A stretch of DNA of 37,188 nt from Lutibacter sp. B2 (GCA_015686845.1 JADPRS010000033.1:1-37188); one strand, 5' to 3'; counted from the first letter of the stretch, positions 18,452 through 28,346 are shown. Notes: generated by a model not told the origin, from the sequence alone. A program made the numbers and translations.

Positions 18452-18658
18452 TTATTCTATAATAAATTTTTCTTCTTCTACTTCAATTACATCTCCAACT
18501 CTTAATTTTTTCCCTCTTCTACATTCAACTTCTCCGTTTACAATTACATCTCCTGATTGTATCAGCATTTTAGCATGTCCACCTGTTTGAGCTATTCCTG
18601 CAAATTTAAGCATTTGATCTAATGTTATATATTCACTCTCTATTTTTAATGCATTCAT
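18452..18658 (-). CDS. yaaA: S4-domain RNA-binding protein YaaA
   Basis: A 68-residue protein made up almost wholly of an S4 RNA-binding domain: TLDQMLKFAGIAQTGGHAK, then MLIQSGDVIVNGEVECRRGK, then LRVGDVIEVE. It occurs between dnaN and recF across Firmicutes, and the Bacillus protein is associated with ribosome assembly. ATG 18658 has AAAGGAG upstream. A long imperfect hairpin separates it from dnaN. Confidence 0.92.
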   Translation of the reverse strand: MNALKIESEYITLDQMLKFAGIAQTGGHAKMLIQSGDVIVNGEVECRRGKKLRVGDVIEVEEEKFIIE

Positions 18659-18717
18659 ACGTATTTGCTCCTTTCTATGATCCTAAAATAAAATATAAAA
18701 AACATACTGAAATGGAA

Positions 18718-18782
18718 TGAAAAATACGTTAATAACCTTCAACTTTTGACCATAGTGCGTTTTGAAGGTTTCGTATTTTTCA
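18718..18782 (-). terminator. Long imperfect hairpin between dnaN and yaaA
   Basis: TGAAAAATACG and ACCTTCAA on one arm pair with TTGAAGGT and CGTATTTTTCA on the other, with a six-base bulge and a loop of about 20 bases. On the minus strand the stem ends in a T-rich arm. It could be a partial terminator reducing read-through from dnaN into yaaA, recF and gyrB. A third copy of the motif GAAGGTTATTTTTAT lies just beside it. Confidence 0.55.
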
Positions 18783-18812
18783 TAGAATGAAGGTTATTTT
18801 TATATTTTTTTG

Positions 18813-19916
18813 TTAACTGACAATTCGAACTGGTAAAATTAAATATGTATAATTATCATTGTCTTCTGGTTTAATAATACATGGACTAACACTTGTTGTA
18901 AACTTTAGATATATGTCTTCACTATCTATGATTTTTAACGCATCTATAAAATATTTTGAATTAAATCCAATATCAATATCTTCTCCTTCTAAATCAATTT
19001 GTATTGACTCTAATACATTTCCAATTTCAGAAGTTGAAGTTATAATCATCTCGTCATCTTTTATAGATAACTTAACCAAATTATTTTTACCTTCTTTTGC
19101 TAGTAAGGAAGCACGTTCAATACTGTCTAATAAATCTTTAGTATTTACTTTAACTCTGGATTTATACTCAGTAGGAATGATTTGTTTATAGTTTATAAAT
19201 TCTCCATCTAATAGTCTAGAAATAATTCTTGTGTTTTTCATACAAAACAATACATGCTTATCCGTAAAAAACATTTTTACTTCATGATTTTCTTCTTCTG
19301 TTAAAATTCGATTAATCTCATTTAATGTCTTTGCAGGAATAACCGCTTTATTTTCCATTTCGTTTCTAACTTTGGCTTCTCTTAAAGCCAATCTATAACC
19401 ATCTAGGGCAACCATATGAATGCCTTGTTCTTTAAGTTCAATTAATACGCCCATAAGAATGGGTCTTGTCTCATCTATTGCTGTAGCAAATACAGTTTGT
19501 TTAATCATATTCTTCAGTAAATCTTGAGCAATGATATACGCATTATCTTCTTCTACGATAGGAAGATCTGGAAATTCTTCTGCTGGTTGTCCCACAAGTG
19601 TAAATTCTGAATTTTTACATCTAATCGTAGTCTTATTATTTTCTGTTACTTCTATCTCTATATCCTCATCTGGTAATTTTCTAATAATATCGCCTAATAT
19701 TCTAGAAGATAAAACAATGGAACCTTCTTCTAAAATTTCAGCATCTATATAACTTTCTATTCCGATTTCTAAATCAGTACCCACTAGTTTTAATTGTTGT
19801 CCTACACTTTCTAGTAAGAGCCCTTTTAATATGGGTAAGTTGGTTTTAGATGAAACTGCTTTTTGAACAGTACTAATGCTTTGAGCTAGTGTTTTTTTTT
19901 GACAAATCAATTTCAT
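18813..19916 (-). CDS. dnaN: DNA polymerase III beta subunit (sliding clamp)
   Basis: A 367-residue clamp, the processivity factor that tethers DNA polymerase III. The three clamp folds are recognisable: SKTNLPILKGLLLE near the start, AEEFPDLP in the middle of the first domain, ATAIDETRPILMGVLIEL opening the second, and the C-terminal NDNYTYLILPVRI. I chose ATG 19916, the start of the family's MKLICQKKTL. A longer frame to 19958 reads back through the ribosome binding site GGAGG. A perfect DnaA box (19918-19926) lies between that Shine-Dalgarno and the start codon, so DnaA binding could touch dnaN expression. Confidence 0.96.
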   Translation of the reverse strand: MKLICQKKTLAQSISTVQKAVSSKTNLPILKGLLLESVGQQLKLVGTDLEIGIESYIDAEILEEGSIVLSSRILGDIIRKLPDEDIEIEVTENNKTTIRCKNSEFTLVGQPAEEFPDLPIVEEDNAYIIAQDLLKNMIKQTVFATAIDETRPILMGVLIELKEQGIHMVALDGYRLALREAKVRNEMENKAVIPAKTLNEINRILTEEENHEVKMFFTDKHVLFCMKNTRIISRLLDGEFINYKQIIPTEYKSRVKVNTKDLLDSIERASLLAKEGKNNLVKLSIKDDEMIITSTSEIGNVLESIQIDLEGEDIDIGFNSKYFIDALKIIDSEDIYLKFTTSVSPCIIKPEDNDNYTYLILPVRIVS

Positions 19917-20159
19917 TTGTGGATAACCTCCATTGATTTTTTTTAGTTTTCTATACATAAATAATATAAATTAATAGTAGTAATAGTAGTAGGGCCTGTG
20001 AATTTGTGGATAAGTACCTCAAGGCATGAAAGAAATAACTATTACGAGAAAGTATAACATGTGAATAAGTATGCAATAATTATCCACATATACAGAGTTG
20101 ATAAATACATATAATCTTATTAACATGTTATCAAGAAAATATGCACACACAAATGTGAA
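19917..20159. other. oriC: oriC, unwinding half (dnaA-dnaN intergenic region)
   Basis: The region holds the parts of a Bacillus-type basal unwinding element in the expected order. Perfect DnaA boxes lie at 20080-20088 (plus), 20005-20013 (minus) and 19918-19926 (minus), with a one-mismatch box at 20060-20068. Next to the 20005 box comes a GC patch (GGCC, 19993-19996), then seven trinucleotides TAA/TAG (19972-19992), which match the DnaA-trio consensus. An AT-rich stretch (19928-19971) follows toward dnaN. DnaA loaded on the boxes would extend along the trios and melt the AT-rich DNA. Confidence 0.88.
19972..19992. repeat. DnaA-trio tract
   Basis: Seven consecutive trinucleotides, TAA-TAG-TAG-TAA-TAG-TAG-TAG, adjoin GGCC and a perfect DnaA box 12 bases further on. 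The pattern equals 3'-(G/A)AT-5' read in the direction of DnaA filament growth in Bacillus subtilis. This fixes the predicted melting site between here and dnaN. Confidence 0.8.
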
Positions 20160-21503
20160 TTACTTTTCTTTGAGATCTTTTATAATAGTTTCTATTTTTT
20201 CTTTTAAATTTATGTCGTTAATAATGTCTTTAGATATTTTTTCGTGGGCATGAATAACCGTTGTGTGATCACGTCCACCAAAATCATATCCTATTTTAGG
20301 TAGTGATAAATCTGTAAGCTCTCTACATAGATACATTGCTATTTGTCTTGGAAAAGAAATGCATCTAGGTCTTCTTTTTGAATTAAAATCCTCTAATTTG
20401 ATATCGTAGTGTTGACTTACTACTTCTTTAATTAGTGGAACAGTAATTTGTTTAGGCTTACTAGATGAAATAATATCTTTTAGTGCTTCACTAGCCAATT
20501 CTACAGTAACCTCATTATTTGTAAGGGAGGAATATGCAAGAATTCTAGTAAGGGCACCTTCTAATTCACGAATATTCGATTGAATTTTTGTGGCGATATG
20601 AAGCGTTACATCATCTGGAACATCGATTCCTTCTATTTCCGCTTTTTTACGTAAAATTGCAATCCTAGTTTCTAAATCAGGTGCTTGTATATCTGTAATA
20701 AGTCCCCATTCAAATCTTGAACGTAGACGAGCTTCTAATGTGGGAATTTCTTTAGGTGGTCGATCACTAGAGATGATAATTTGTTTATTTGCTTCATGAA
20801 GCGCATTAAATGTATGGAAAAATTCTTCCTGAGTCCGTTCTTTTCCAGCAATAAATTGAATATCATCTACTAATAGTACGTCTACTTTTCGATATTTATT
20901 CCTAAAAGCTTCATTTTTATCATCTTTAATAGAGTTAATTAATTCATTTGTAAATTTTTCGGAAGAGAGATATGCAACCTTGGCATTTGGATTTTGACGA
21001 AGAATAAAATGGCCAATAGCATGCATCAAGTGTGTTTTTCCTAGCCCAACACCCCCATAAATAAATAGTGGATTGTATGATTTTGCTGGAGATTCAGCAA
21101 CTGCTAAAGAGGCAGCATGTGCAAATCTATTGCTGTTTCCGATTACAAATGTATTAAAGACGTATTTAGGATTTAAATTCAATGTGTCAAATTGTTCTTT
21201 TTTTTCATAACTTTGTCTTTCAACTACTTGAGAAGCTTTTACATAGTCTTCACTACCAGGAATGGTAAATTCTAATTTGTATTCTTCAGAAGTAATTTGC
21301 TTTATGGCATTCTTTATTAAATTTGCATATCGGGCTTCTAATATTCCTTTTGAAAAATCGTTGGCGACAGCTAAAATAAACGTATTCTGAGTAAGAGCAA
21401 TGGGTTCTATGGGTTTTAGCCAAGTATTATAGCTTACTTCAGTCAATTCTGTCTTAATAAGATTTAACGCTGCTTGCCATATTTCAGACAGTTCTATATT
21501 CAT
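20160..21503 (-). CDS. dnaA: Chromosomal replication initiator DnaA
   Basis: A 447-residue AAA+ initiator. The N-terminal domain I (1-80) begins [10 protein letters not shown]. The AAA+ domain starts near 110 with [15 protein letters not shown], Walker A is [10 protein letters not shown], Walker B is VLLVDDIQF, and sensor 2 is in the IREL segment. Domain IV ends with the DNA-binding signature [11 protein letters not shown]. Domain II is short. ATG 21503 is preceded by AAGGAGG. Both flanks carry DnaA-box clusters, so expression is very likely autoregulated. Confidence 0.97.
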   Translation of the reverse strand: MNIELSEIWQAALNLIKTELTEVSYNTWLKPIEPIALTQNTFILAVANDFSKGILEARYANLIKNAIKQITSEEYKLEFTIPGSEDYVKASQVVERQSYEKKEQFDTLNLNPKYVFNTFVIGNSNRFAHAASLAVAESPAKSYNPLFIYGGVGLGKTHLMHAIGHFILRQNPNAKVAYLSSEKFTNELINSIKDDKNEAFRNKYRKVDVLLVDDIQFIAGKERTQEEFFHTFNALHEANKQIIISSDRPPKEIPTLEARLRSRFEWGLITDIQAPDLETRIAILRKKAEIEGIDVPDDVTLHIATKIQSNIRELEGALTRILAYSSLTNNEVTVELASEALKDIISSSKPKQITVPLIKEVVSQHYDIKLEDFNSKRRPRCISFPRQIAMYLCRELTDLSLPKIGYDFGGRDHTTVIHAHEKISKDIINDINLKEKIETIIKDLKEK

Positions 21504-22067
21504 ACAAAAACCTCCTTGGAAAATAATATTAAAGCGTTAACCGTGGATGTAGAATCCTTAAGGGAAATATGAAACTAGGTTAAATGTGGCTTTATATATA
21601 AATATCATAAGGATATATTGATTAATTTATAATTTTTTTTTTTGTAAAAAAATTACTTATCAACAAAATATCCACAGAAATTGTGAATAAGTTTTAAAAA
21701 AATATAAGGTTCTTGTATAATTCAAAAAAAATAGGGAACAAATAATTTTGTGGATAAGATATGAATAAAATATGTGAATAGATGCTATCAAAAAGATTGT
21801 ACACAGAAAATTTCATAAGTATTCTAGATTTATTCACATATAAAACGAGTAAAAAAACAAAGATTTAGAAAATATTCATAAGTTATGCACAACCTTATCC
21901 ACAAAACCATCTATTTTGTGGATAAGTGGATTTGTTTTTAACATATCCACATTTTGATTTAATAATACCAAATAAAACAAAGGTTTTCAATGATATAGAC
22001 GAATTTATCCACAATAAAAATTTTTTAGGGGATGAAAATATCCACATACATGTAAATTAGAACAAGC
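21504..22067. other. oriC: oriC, upstream half (DnaA-box cluster between dnaA and rpmH)
   Basis: An AT-rich region of about 560 bases with a dense set of DnaA boxes. Perfect TTATCCACA matches are at 21749-21757 (minus), 21895-21903 (plus), 21917-21925 (minus) and 22005-22013 (plus). One-mismatch copies are at 21668-21676, 21682-21690, 21830-21838, 21883-21891, 21943-21951 and 22038-22046. This corresponds to the incC half of bipartite Firmicute origins. It also carries the dnaA promoter, which I could not place. A coding-like frame near 22127-22366 on the minus strand is a shadow of rpmH. Confidence 0.88.
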
Positions 22068-22096
22068 TTGACAGATTATCTGTACGAAGTTATAAT
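22068..22096 (+). promoter_or_regulatory. Consensus sigma-A promoter for rpmH
   Basis: TTGACA (22068-22073), a 17-base spacer and TATAAT (22091-22096) match the housekeeping consensus exactly. It lies about 75 bases before the rpmH start and just beyond the last DnaA box (22038-22046), so DnaA occupancy could influence it. Confidence 0.85.
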
Positions 22097-22172
22097 TATT
22101 TAGTAAATGCTTATTTTAAAAGAAGTTTAGTATTTTAAATATATAAGTGATATGGTGAAGGAGGTGTTCTGC

Positions 22173-22307
22173 ATGAAAATGACATACCAACCAAAGACAA
22201 GACAAAGAAAAAGAGAGCATGGTTTTAGAAAAAGAATGAGCACAGCAGCAGGAAGAAATATTATTAGAAAGCGTAGACTAAAAGGTAGAAAGAAATTGAC
22301 TGCATAA
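22173..22307 (+). CDS. rpmH: 50S ribosomal protein L34
   Basis: A 44-residue, very basic protein, [18 protein letters not shown] followed by the [20 protein letters not shown] core, matching bacterial L34 over its whole length. L34 is a small structural component of the large subunit. ATG 22173 follows AAGGAGG by eight bases. It heads the rpmH-rnpA-yidD-yidC-jag group typical of bacterial origins, behind a consensus promoter. Confidence 0.97.
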   Translation: MKMTYQPKTRQRKREHGFRKRMSTAAGRNIIRKRRLKGRKKLTA

Positions 22308-22320
22308 TGACTGCATAACG

Positions 22321-22345
22321 AGGCCGCCGAAAAGTGGTCTTTTTC
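22321..22345 (+). terminator. Weak hairpin between rpmH and rnpA
   Basis: AGGCCGC pairs with GTGGTCT (two G-U pairs) around CGAAAA and is followed by TTTTCTC. It may be a partial terminator that makes rpmH mRNA more abundant than the rnpA mRNA, as is common at this locus. Confidence 0.5.
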
Positions 22346-22394
22346 TCTATAGTTTAAAGATTGCATATTTAAAGATGTGAAAGAAGGCTAATAA

Positions 22395-22730
22395 ATGAAA
22401 GAAACATTAAGATTGAGAGAAAAAATTGCATTTAAAAAGATTTATAATAGTGGGTCTTCTTTAGCAAATAAATACCTAGTCATGTTTTATTCTAAAAATA
22501 ATCAATCACATAATAAAGTAGGCTTTATTGCCAGTAAAAAAGTTGGAAATAGTGTAGTGAGAAATAGATCAAGAAGATTGATGAAGGAAACCTTTCGTTT
22601 ATATAGTGATAAAATAGAACATGGGTATGATTTGATTTTAATTGCTAGAGCAAATATGAAAGATGCAACCTATAAAGAGGTAGATAAAGGTATGCAACAT
22701 ATTTTTAAAAAATCAAAATTATTGAAATAG
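22395..22730 (+). CDS. rnpA: Ribonuclease P protein component
   Basis: A 111-residue basic protein subunit of RNase P, which matures the 5' ends of tRNAs with the catalytic RNA. It shows the family's N-terminal FKKIYNSGSSLANKYLV segment, GFIASKKVGNSVVRNRSRRL with the RNR motif, and the YDLILIARANM strand. ATG 22395 is preceded by AAGAAGG. It sits between rpmH and yidD as expected. Confidence 0.95.
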   Translation: MKETLRLREKIAFKKIYNSGSSLANKYLVMFYSKNNQSHNKVGFIASKKVGNSVVRNRSRRLMKETFRLYSDKIEHGYDLILIARANMKDATYKEVDKGMQHIFKKSKLLK

Positions 22731-22740
22731 GTGAAATCTA

Positions 22741-22950
22741 TTGAAGGAATTATTAATAGGAACGGTGAAGTTATATAGAAAATATATTTCTCCATTAAAA
22801 AATCCAAGTTGTAGATTTTATCCAACATGTTCACAATATACGCTACAAGCTTTAGAAAAATATGGAGCTATGAAAGGTTCCATATTAAGTATAAAAAGAA
22901 TTTTAAAATGTCATCCTTTCCATGCTGGAGGGTATGATCCTTTAAAATAG
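22741..22950 (+). CDS. yidD: Membrane protein insertion efficiency factor YidD
   Basis: A 69-residue protein with the YidD signature: YRKYISPL, then [15 protein letters not shown] with its cysteines, and [14 protein letters not shown]. YidD is a peripheral inner-membrane protein that assists insertion by YidC and Sec. Translation starts at TTG 22741 after AGGTGA; no ATG is available. It follows rnpA by ten bases. Confidence 0.95.
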   Translation: MKELLIGTVKLYRKYISPLKNPSCRFYPTCSQYTLQALEKYGAMKGSILSIKRILKCHPFHAGGYDPLK

Positions 22951-22969
22951 ATTTGATAGGGGGTAACAT

Positions 22970-23635
22970 ATGATAGCTGCAATAGCTAAGCCAATGGGGA
23001 TGCTGCTTAATCTATTTTATGGATTAGTGGGAAGTTATGGTTTCGCCATTATTTTATTCACATTAGTCATAAAATTTTTATTATTGCCATTAACAATGCA
23101 TCAAATGAAAAGTACAAAAAGTATGTCTGAGGTGCAACCTAAATTAAAAGCACTTCAAGAAAAATATAAAAATGATAAAGAAAAGTTAAACGTTAAAACA
23201 ATGGAGCTTTACAAAGAACACAAGGTAAATCCAATGGGTGGATGTTTACCATTATTAATACAAATGCCTGTTTTATTTGGATTATTTGCATTGCTTAAAA
23301 ATCCTGGAGAATATATTACAGATCCAGCTTTTGTAGCGGCAACGCAACAAGGTTTTTATTGGATTTCAAATTTAAGTATGCCAGATACAAAAATGATTTT
23401 ACCAATTTTAGCAGCGGCCACTACTTATATTTCTATGCAGACAGCAAACACTGGTGCTGTAGGTCAAAATCAAACAATGAAAACGATGAATATGGTATTT
23501 CCTCTTATGATGTTATGGTGGGGTCGTACTTTAGCAGCAGGATTAATATTATATTGGGTAGTTAGTAATGTATTCCAGATTGCTCAGCAATACTTTATGC
23601 CAAAGCCAGGATCATCTAAGGAGGAATTAAATTAA
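22970..23635 (+). CDS. yidC: Membrane protein insertase YidC (Oxa1 family, short Gram-positive form)
   Basis: A 221-residue insertase with five hydrophobic helices and no large periplasmic domain. The charged loop after helix 1 (about 45-80, QPKLKALQEKYKND) and PMGGCLPLLIQMPVLFGLF are conserved. The hydrophilic-groove residue, Arg in Bacillus, is Lys35 here (FTLVIKFLLLPL), a substitution I believe is usual in Clostridia. No lipobox is seen at the N-terminus. ATG 22970 follows AGGGGG. The jag start follows the stop by one base. Confidence 0.93.
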   Translation: MIAAIAKPMGMLLNLFYGLVGSYGFAIILFTLVIKFLLLPLTMHQMKSTKSMSEVQPKLKALQEKYKNDKEKLNVKTMELYKEHKVNPMGGCLPLLIQMPVLFGLFALLKNPGEYITDPAFVAATQQGFYWISNLSMPDTKMILPILAAATTYISMQTANTGAVGQNQTMKTMNMVFPLMMLWWGRTLAAGLILYWVVSNVFQIAQQYFMPKPGSSKEELN

Positions 23636-23636
23636 A

Positions 23637-24254
23637 ATGAAATTCACAGAAAAAACAGGAAAGACTGTAGATGAAGCTGTGAAAAATGCCCTTGATGAAT
23701 TAAATGTAGCAGAGGATAAGGTAGAAATTGAAGTAGTCGAAAAACCTAGTAACGGCATTTTTGGTTTATTTAGAACTAGATTAGCGAAAGTTAAAGTAAC
23801 AATCATAGAGAATGAAGAAGATATTGCCATGGCGTTTTTAGCCCAGGTAGTGAAAGATATGAAGATTGAAGCAACCTATAAGGCGAAGTTAAAAGGAAAT
23901 ACATTATATATTGAAATTTGTGGAAAAGAGATGGGCGTCTTGATTGGAAAAAGAGGTCAAACCCTTGACTCTATTCAATACCTTGTAAGTTTAGTTTTGA
24001 ATAAAGGAAGAGAAAATTATATTAGAGTTGTAATAGATACGGAAAACTATCGTAAGAAGAGAGAACAGACTTTAATTAGACTTGCAAATAAGTTAGCATC
24101 CAAAGTAAATGCACAGAAAAAGGATGTTATTTTAGAGCCTATGAATCCTTACGAGAGAAGAATTATACATTCTACATTACAAAATCATCCAAATGTAAAA
24201 ACTAAAAGTCATGGTGAAGAACCTTATAGAAAAGTTGTAATTGCAGCAAAATAG
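23637..24254 (+). CDS. jag: RNA-binding protein Jag (KhpB)
   Basis: A 205-residue protein with a Jag_N domain (1-50, KFTEKTGKTVDEAVKNAL), a KH domain (about 75-140, MGVLIGKRGQTLDSIQYL) and an R3H domain (about 145-205, LEPMNPYERRIIHSTLQ). Its partner is usually KhpA, and together they bind RNA and affect elongation and division. ATG 23637 lies just after AAGGAGG within the end of yidC, indicating coupling. A strong terminator follows, so the rpmH-to-jag unit ends here. Confidence 0.95.
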   Translation: MKFTEKTGKTVDEAVKNALDELNVAEDKVEIEVVEKPSNGIFGLFRTRLAKVKVTIIENEEDIAMAFLAQVVKDMKIEATYKAKLKGNTLYIEICGKEMGVLIGKRGQTLDSIQYLVSLVLNKGRENYIRVVIDTENYRKKREQTLIRLANKLASKVNAQKKDVILEPMNPYERRIIHSTLQNHPNVKTKSHGEEPYRKVVIAAK

Positions 24255-24258
24255 TGTG

Positions 24259-24285
24259 AAAACCCAGTAGCGATTACTGGGTTTT
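24259..24285 (+). terminator. Intrinsic terminator after jag
   Basis: A perfect 11-bp stem AAAACCCAGTA with its complement, loop GCGAT, followed by GTTATTGTTT. It separates the rpmH-jag unit from mnmE. Confidence 0.85.
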
Positions 24286-24333
24286 GTTATTGTTTATATA
24301 AATAAGTGGAATACTATATAAAGAGGTGATCAT

Positions 24334-25716
24334 ATGGGAGAGTATACAATAGCAGCAATTGCTACTGCTCCGGGAGAAGCAGGAATAGGAATTGTTAGAA
24401 TGAGCGGAGAAGATTCACTAGAAATATTAGATAAAATATTTAAACCAACGAAGAAAAATTCAATAAAAGAGTATCCAAGTAGAAGATTAACACATGGAAA
24501 GATCATTGACCCAAAGACTGAAAAAGTAATAGATGAAGTATTGGTTACCTATATGAAGGGTCCCTATACGTATACAGCTGAAGATGTAGTAGAAATCAAT
24601 TGCCATGGAGGAATAGTATCTGTAAAAAACATATTAGAGATTGTTTTAAGACAAGGTGCTCTTATGGCTGAAAAAGGGGAATTTACAAAGCGTGCCTTCT
24701 TAAATGGAAGAATAGATCTTTCACAGGCGGAGGCAGTAATGGACGTAATCTCTGCCAAAACGGATAAAAGTTTTGATGTAGCATTAGGTCAATTAGAAGG
24801 AAGTTTATCTACAGAAGTTAGAAAAATAAGAAATGATATTTTAGAAATGATGGCACATATTACGGTAAATATAGATTTCCCAGATGAAGATATTGAGGAA
24901 ATCACCTATAAAGAATTAGAAGATTTTACAAACCGTATATTAAAACAAATCTCTTCTTTACTGGAGACTGCACATACAGGGAAAATTTTAAAAGAAGGAT
25001 TAAACACAGTTATAATCGGAAAGCCAAATGTAGGGAAATCATCCCTTATGAATGCATTGCTTAAGGAATCTCGTGCAATCGTTACAGACATTCCAGGAAC
25101 TACAAGAGATATTATTGAGGAATTAATAAGTATTAAGGGAATTCCACTTAAAATTATTGATACTGCTGGAATTAGAGACACGGAAGATATTGTTGAAAAA
25201 ATTGGTGTAGAGAAAAGTAAAGAATTTTTCAATAAAGCAGATTTAATTATTTTTATTCTTAATGCTGCTGAAGGAATTACAAAAGAAGATCAAGAAATCA
25301 TAGAAAAATTACATGATAAGCAGACGATTATACTTATGAATAAAACGGATTTAAGTATGAGTATAACAAAAGCAGAAGTTCAAGCATTAATTCCTAATAA
25401 AACAATCCTCCCTATTTCTGTCGTAGAAGGAAAAGGGCTGGATCAATTAGAGAATACAATTGTAGATATGGTATATGGCGGAAAAGTAAAACAATCAGAA
25501 GCCTCTTTTGTAACCAATGTACGACACAAAAGAGCCCTAGAGAATGCAAAAGCTAGTATAGAAGATGGATTGGCTGCAATTCAAACAGGACTTGCACTAG
25601 ATTTTATAGAAGTAGATGTGAAAAATTGTTGGGAAGCATTAGGCGAAATTACAGGAGAAAGTATAGGAGAAGATATGCTAGATGCTATTTTTGCTAATTT
25701 CTGTTTAGGAAAATAG
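24334..25716 (+). CDS. mnmE: tRNA uridine-5-carboxymethylaminomethyl modification GTPase MnmE
   Basis: A 460-residue GTPase that with MnmG modifies the wobble uridine (U34) of several tRNAs. The N-terminal formyl-THF-binding domain starts YTIAAIATAPGEAGIGIVR. The G domain (about 220-380) has Walker A GKPNVGKS, the DIPGTTRD switch, DTAG and NKTD. The C-terminus is the catalytic FCLGK with its conserved cysteine. ATG 24334 follows GAGGTG. mnmG follows after 25 bases, as in most bacteria. Confidence 0.97.
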   Translation: MGEYTIAAIATAPGEAGIGIVRMSGEDSLEILDKIFKPTKKNSIKEYPSRRLTHGKIIDPKTEKVIDEVLVTYMKGPYTYTAEDVVEINCHGGIVSVKNILEIVLRQGALMAEKGEFTKRAFLNGRIDLSQAEAVMDVISAKTDKSFDVALGQLEGSLSTEVRKIRNDILEMMAHITVNIDFPDEDIEEITYKELEDFTNRILKQISSLLETAHTGKILKEGLNTVIIGKPNVGKSSLMNALLKESRAIVTDIPGTTRDIIEELISIKGIPLKIIDTAGIRDTEDIVEKIGVEKSKEFFNKADLIIFILNAAEGITKEDQEIIEKLHDKQTIILMNKTDLSMSITKAEVQALIPNKTILPISVVEGKGLDQLENTIVDMVYGGKVKQSEASFVTNVRHKRALENAKASIEDGLAAIQTGLALDFIEVDVKNCWEALGEITGESIGEDMLDAIFANFCLGK

Positions 25717-25741
25717 GGCATAAGAAGGAGGTATATTTATT

Positions 25742-27634
25742 ATGGAAAGATTTGTATCAGGAAATTATGATGTAATTGTTGTTGGGGCTGGACATGCAGG
25801 GTGTGAAGCCGCTTTAGCTCCTGCTCGTATGGGACATAGCACGCTACTTTTATCTATAAATTTAGATTCTATTGCAATGATGCCTTGTAATCCTTCTATT
25901 GGAGGAACAGGAAAAGGACATCTTGTAAGAGAACTGGATGCCCTAGGTGGTCAGATGGGACTTAATACAGATAAATCATTTATTCAAAGTAGAATGTTAA
26001 ACACAGCTAAAGGTCCTGCTGTACACTCTTTAAGAGCACAAGCGGATAAAGAACTTTATCATAGAGAAATGAAGAAGACTTTAGAACAAGAGCCTAATTT
26101 AGATATAAAACAAGCAGAAGTAATAGAAATATTAGTTGAAGAGAATCAAGTAAAGGGTGTTGTAATAAAAACTGGTGGTATTTATTATGCAAAGACTGTT
26201 ATATTAGCTACAGGAACTTATTTGGGTGGAAAAATATTCATAGGTGGAGTTAATTATACAAGTGGACCGAATGGACTTGCTGCTTCATTAGAACTTACGG
26301 AGAGCCTTGAAAAAATTGGATTATCACTAAGAAGATTTAAAACAGGTACACCAGCTAGGGTTCATAGAGGAACTTTAAATTTTGATAAAATGATAGAACA
26401 ACCAGGGGATGAAAGAATCGTACCATTTTCTTTTATGAGTAGCAATCTTGAAAAGGAACAAGTACCTTGTTGGCTTACTTATACAAACAATGAAACACAT
26501 GAAATTATTAAAAAAAATATTCATCGTTCGGCTATGTATGGAGGCGAAATCGAAGGTACGGGACCAAGATATTGTCCATCTATAGAAGATAAAGTAGTTA
26601 GATTCTCTGATAAGCAAAGACATCAATTATTTGTTGAACCTGAAGGATTAGATACGGAAGAAATGTATGTTCAAGGAATGTCAACAAGTCTTCCAGAAGA
26701 CGTTCAGGTAGAATTTTATAGAAGTATACCAGGCCTTGAGAATGCTAAAATCATGAGACCTGCTTATGCAATCGAATATGATTGTATTGATCCATTACAA
26801 TTAGATCTTACGCTAGAGAGTAAAAATATTGATGGATTATTTTCAGCAGGACAATTTAATGGAAGTTCTGGGTATGAAGAAGCTGCTGCACAAGGACTTA
26901 TAGCAGGAATTAATGCGGCCCTTAAAATACAAGGGAGAGAACCATTTATATTAGACCGTTCAGAAGCTTATATTGGTGTTTTAATCGATGATTTAGTGAC
27001 CAAGGGTACCAATGAACCTTATCGTATGATGACTTCACGTTCAGAATATAGACTTGTATTAAGACAAGACAATGCGGATTCAAGATTAACAGAAAAAGGA
27101 TATGAAATAGGTCTTGTTAAGGAAGATCGATACCAAAGATTTTTAAATAAAAAAGAAGCTATTACAAAAGAAATGGAAAGATTAAAAGAAACGAAGGTTA
27201 CGCCAAAACAAGTGAACGACATGTTTGAAAGAATGGACATATCAACATTAAAAAGTGGTGCATCTTTATATGAACTTTTAAAACGTCCACAAATTAAGTA
27301 TGAGGACCTAAAAGAAATAGATATAAATAGACCTCTATTAGATATTGAAATCCTAGATCGATGCGAGGTTGAAATCAAATATGAAGGATATATCTCGAAG
27401 CAATTAAGACAAATAGATCAGTTTAAAAAGCTAGAGATAAAAAAATTAGATTCTACGATTGATTATTCTAAAATTGAAGGAATTCGATTAGAAGCTAGAC
27501 AAAAGCTTGGTGAAATAAAGCCTTTATCTGTAGGACAAGCATCTCGTATATCGGGCGTATCTCCAGCGGATATTTCAGTATTATTAATTTATCTAGAGCA
27601 GCAGAGAAGAAAGAGAAGTGAAAAAAGTGAATAA
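25742..27634 (+). CDS. mnmG: tRNA uridine-5-carboxymethylaminomethyl modification enzyme MnmG (GidA)
   Basis: A 630-residue FAD enzyme, partner of MnmE. The N-terminal Rossmann motif is [12 protein letters not shown], followed by the conserved [17 protein letters not shown] and [18 protein letters not shown]. The second family signature is [17 protein letters not shown]. The C-terminal MnmE-binding helical domain is complete ([18 protein letters not shown]). ATG 25742 follows AAGGAGG. The stop overlaps the start of rsmG. Confidence 0.97.
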   Translation: MERFVSGNYDVIVVGAGHAGCEAALAPARMGHSTLLLSINLDSIAMMPCNPSIGGTGKGHLVRELDALGGQMGLNTDKSFIQSRMLNTAKGPAVHSLRAQADKELYHREMKKTLEQEPNLDIKQAEVIEILVEENQVKGVVIKTGGIYYAKTVILATGTYLGGKIFIGGVNYTSGPNGLAASLELTESLEKIGLSLRRFKTGTPARVHRGTLNFDKMIEQPGDERIVPFSFMSSNLEKEQVPCWLTYTNNETHEIIKKNIHRSAMYGGEIEGTGPRYCPSIEDKVVRFSDKQRHQLFVEPEGLDTEEMYVQGMSTSLPEDVQVEFYRSIPGLENAKIMRPAYAIEYDCIDPLQLDLTLESKNIDGLFSAGQFNGSSGYEEAAAQGLIAGINAALKIQGREPFILDRSEAYIGVLIDDLVTKGTNEPYRMMTSRSEYRLVLRQDNADSRLTEKGYEIGLVKEDRYQRFLNKKEAITKEMERLKETKVTPKQVNDMFERMDISTLKSGASLYELLKRPQIKYEDLKEIDINRPLLDIEILDRCEVEIKYEGYISKQLRQIDQFKKLEIKKLDSTIDYSKIEGIRLEARQKLGEIKPLSVGQASRISGVSPADISVLLIYLEQQRRKRSEKSE

Positions 27635-28346
27635 TCATGATATTTTAAAAGAAGGTTCTAAGGAACTGGGTATTGCTTTAACGGATGAGCAGATTGAACA
27701 ATTTATAAAATACAAGGAAATATTAGTTGAATGGAATCAACATATGAATTTAACAGGAATCGTAGAAGACAAACAAGTAATGATTAAACACTTTTTAGAC
27801 TCATTAGGGTGTGTTACACTACCCTATATAAAAGAGGATTCTACGGTTATTGATGTAGGAACAGGAGCGGGTTTTCCTGGAATTCCAATAAACATATACT
27901 ATCCTAAAAGCGCTGTAACATTACTAGATTCATTAAATAAGAGAATCAACTTTTTAGAAGAAGTTTGTAATGAAATTGGATTAAATGAAGTTTCTTTTCA
28001 ACATGGTCGAGCAGAAGATTTCGGCAAAGACATAGATTTTAGAGAAAAATATGATATAGCAGTAGCGAGAGCCGTTGCACAACTAAATATACTTTGCGAA
28101 TATTGCTTACCTTTTGTAAAGGTAGGAGGATATTTTATATGTCAAAAAGGCCCTAACATAGAGGAAGAATTAAATAATGCACAAAAAGCAGTAGAAATTC
28201 TAGGGGGTAAAATCATAGAGAAAAAGGATATAAAGCTACCTTATTCAGATGAAACCCATAGTATCGTCGTTATTCAAAAAATAAAAGAGACACCAGAAAA
28301 ATATCCTAGAAAAGCTGGAAAACCTACAAAAACTCCTTTATTATAA
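27618..28346 (+). CDS. rsmG: 16S rRNA (guanine-527-N7)-methyltransferase RsmG
   Basis: A 242-residue SAM-dependent methyltransferase that modifies G527 of 16S rRNA; loss gives low-level streptomycin resistance in other bacteria. The SAM-binding motif is [12 protein letters not shown], preceded by HFLDSLG and followed by [17 protein letters not shown] and [10 protein letters not shown] take GTG 27618, which overlaps the mnmG end by 17 bases; a second GTG at 27627 is the alternative. The overlap implies coupling to mnmG. Confidence 0.94.
   Translation: MKKVNNHDILKEGSKELGIALTDEQIEQFIKYKEILVEWNQHMNLTGIVEDKQVMIKHFLDSLGCVTLPYIKEDSTVIDVGTGAGFPGIPINIYYPKSAVTLLDSLNKRINFLEEVCNEIGLNEVSFQHGRAEDFGKDIDFREKYDIAVARAVAQLNILCEYCLPFVKVGGYFICQKGPNIEEELNNAQKAVEILGGKIIEKKDIKLPYSDETHSIVVIQKIKETPEKYPRKAGKPTKTPLL

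Noticed and set aside
22127-22366. 79-codon minus-strand frame over rpmH
   Set aside because: It is the antisense shadow of the rpmH gene, whose product is an unmistakable L34.
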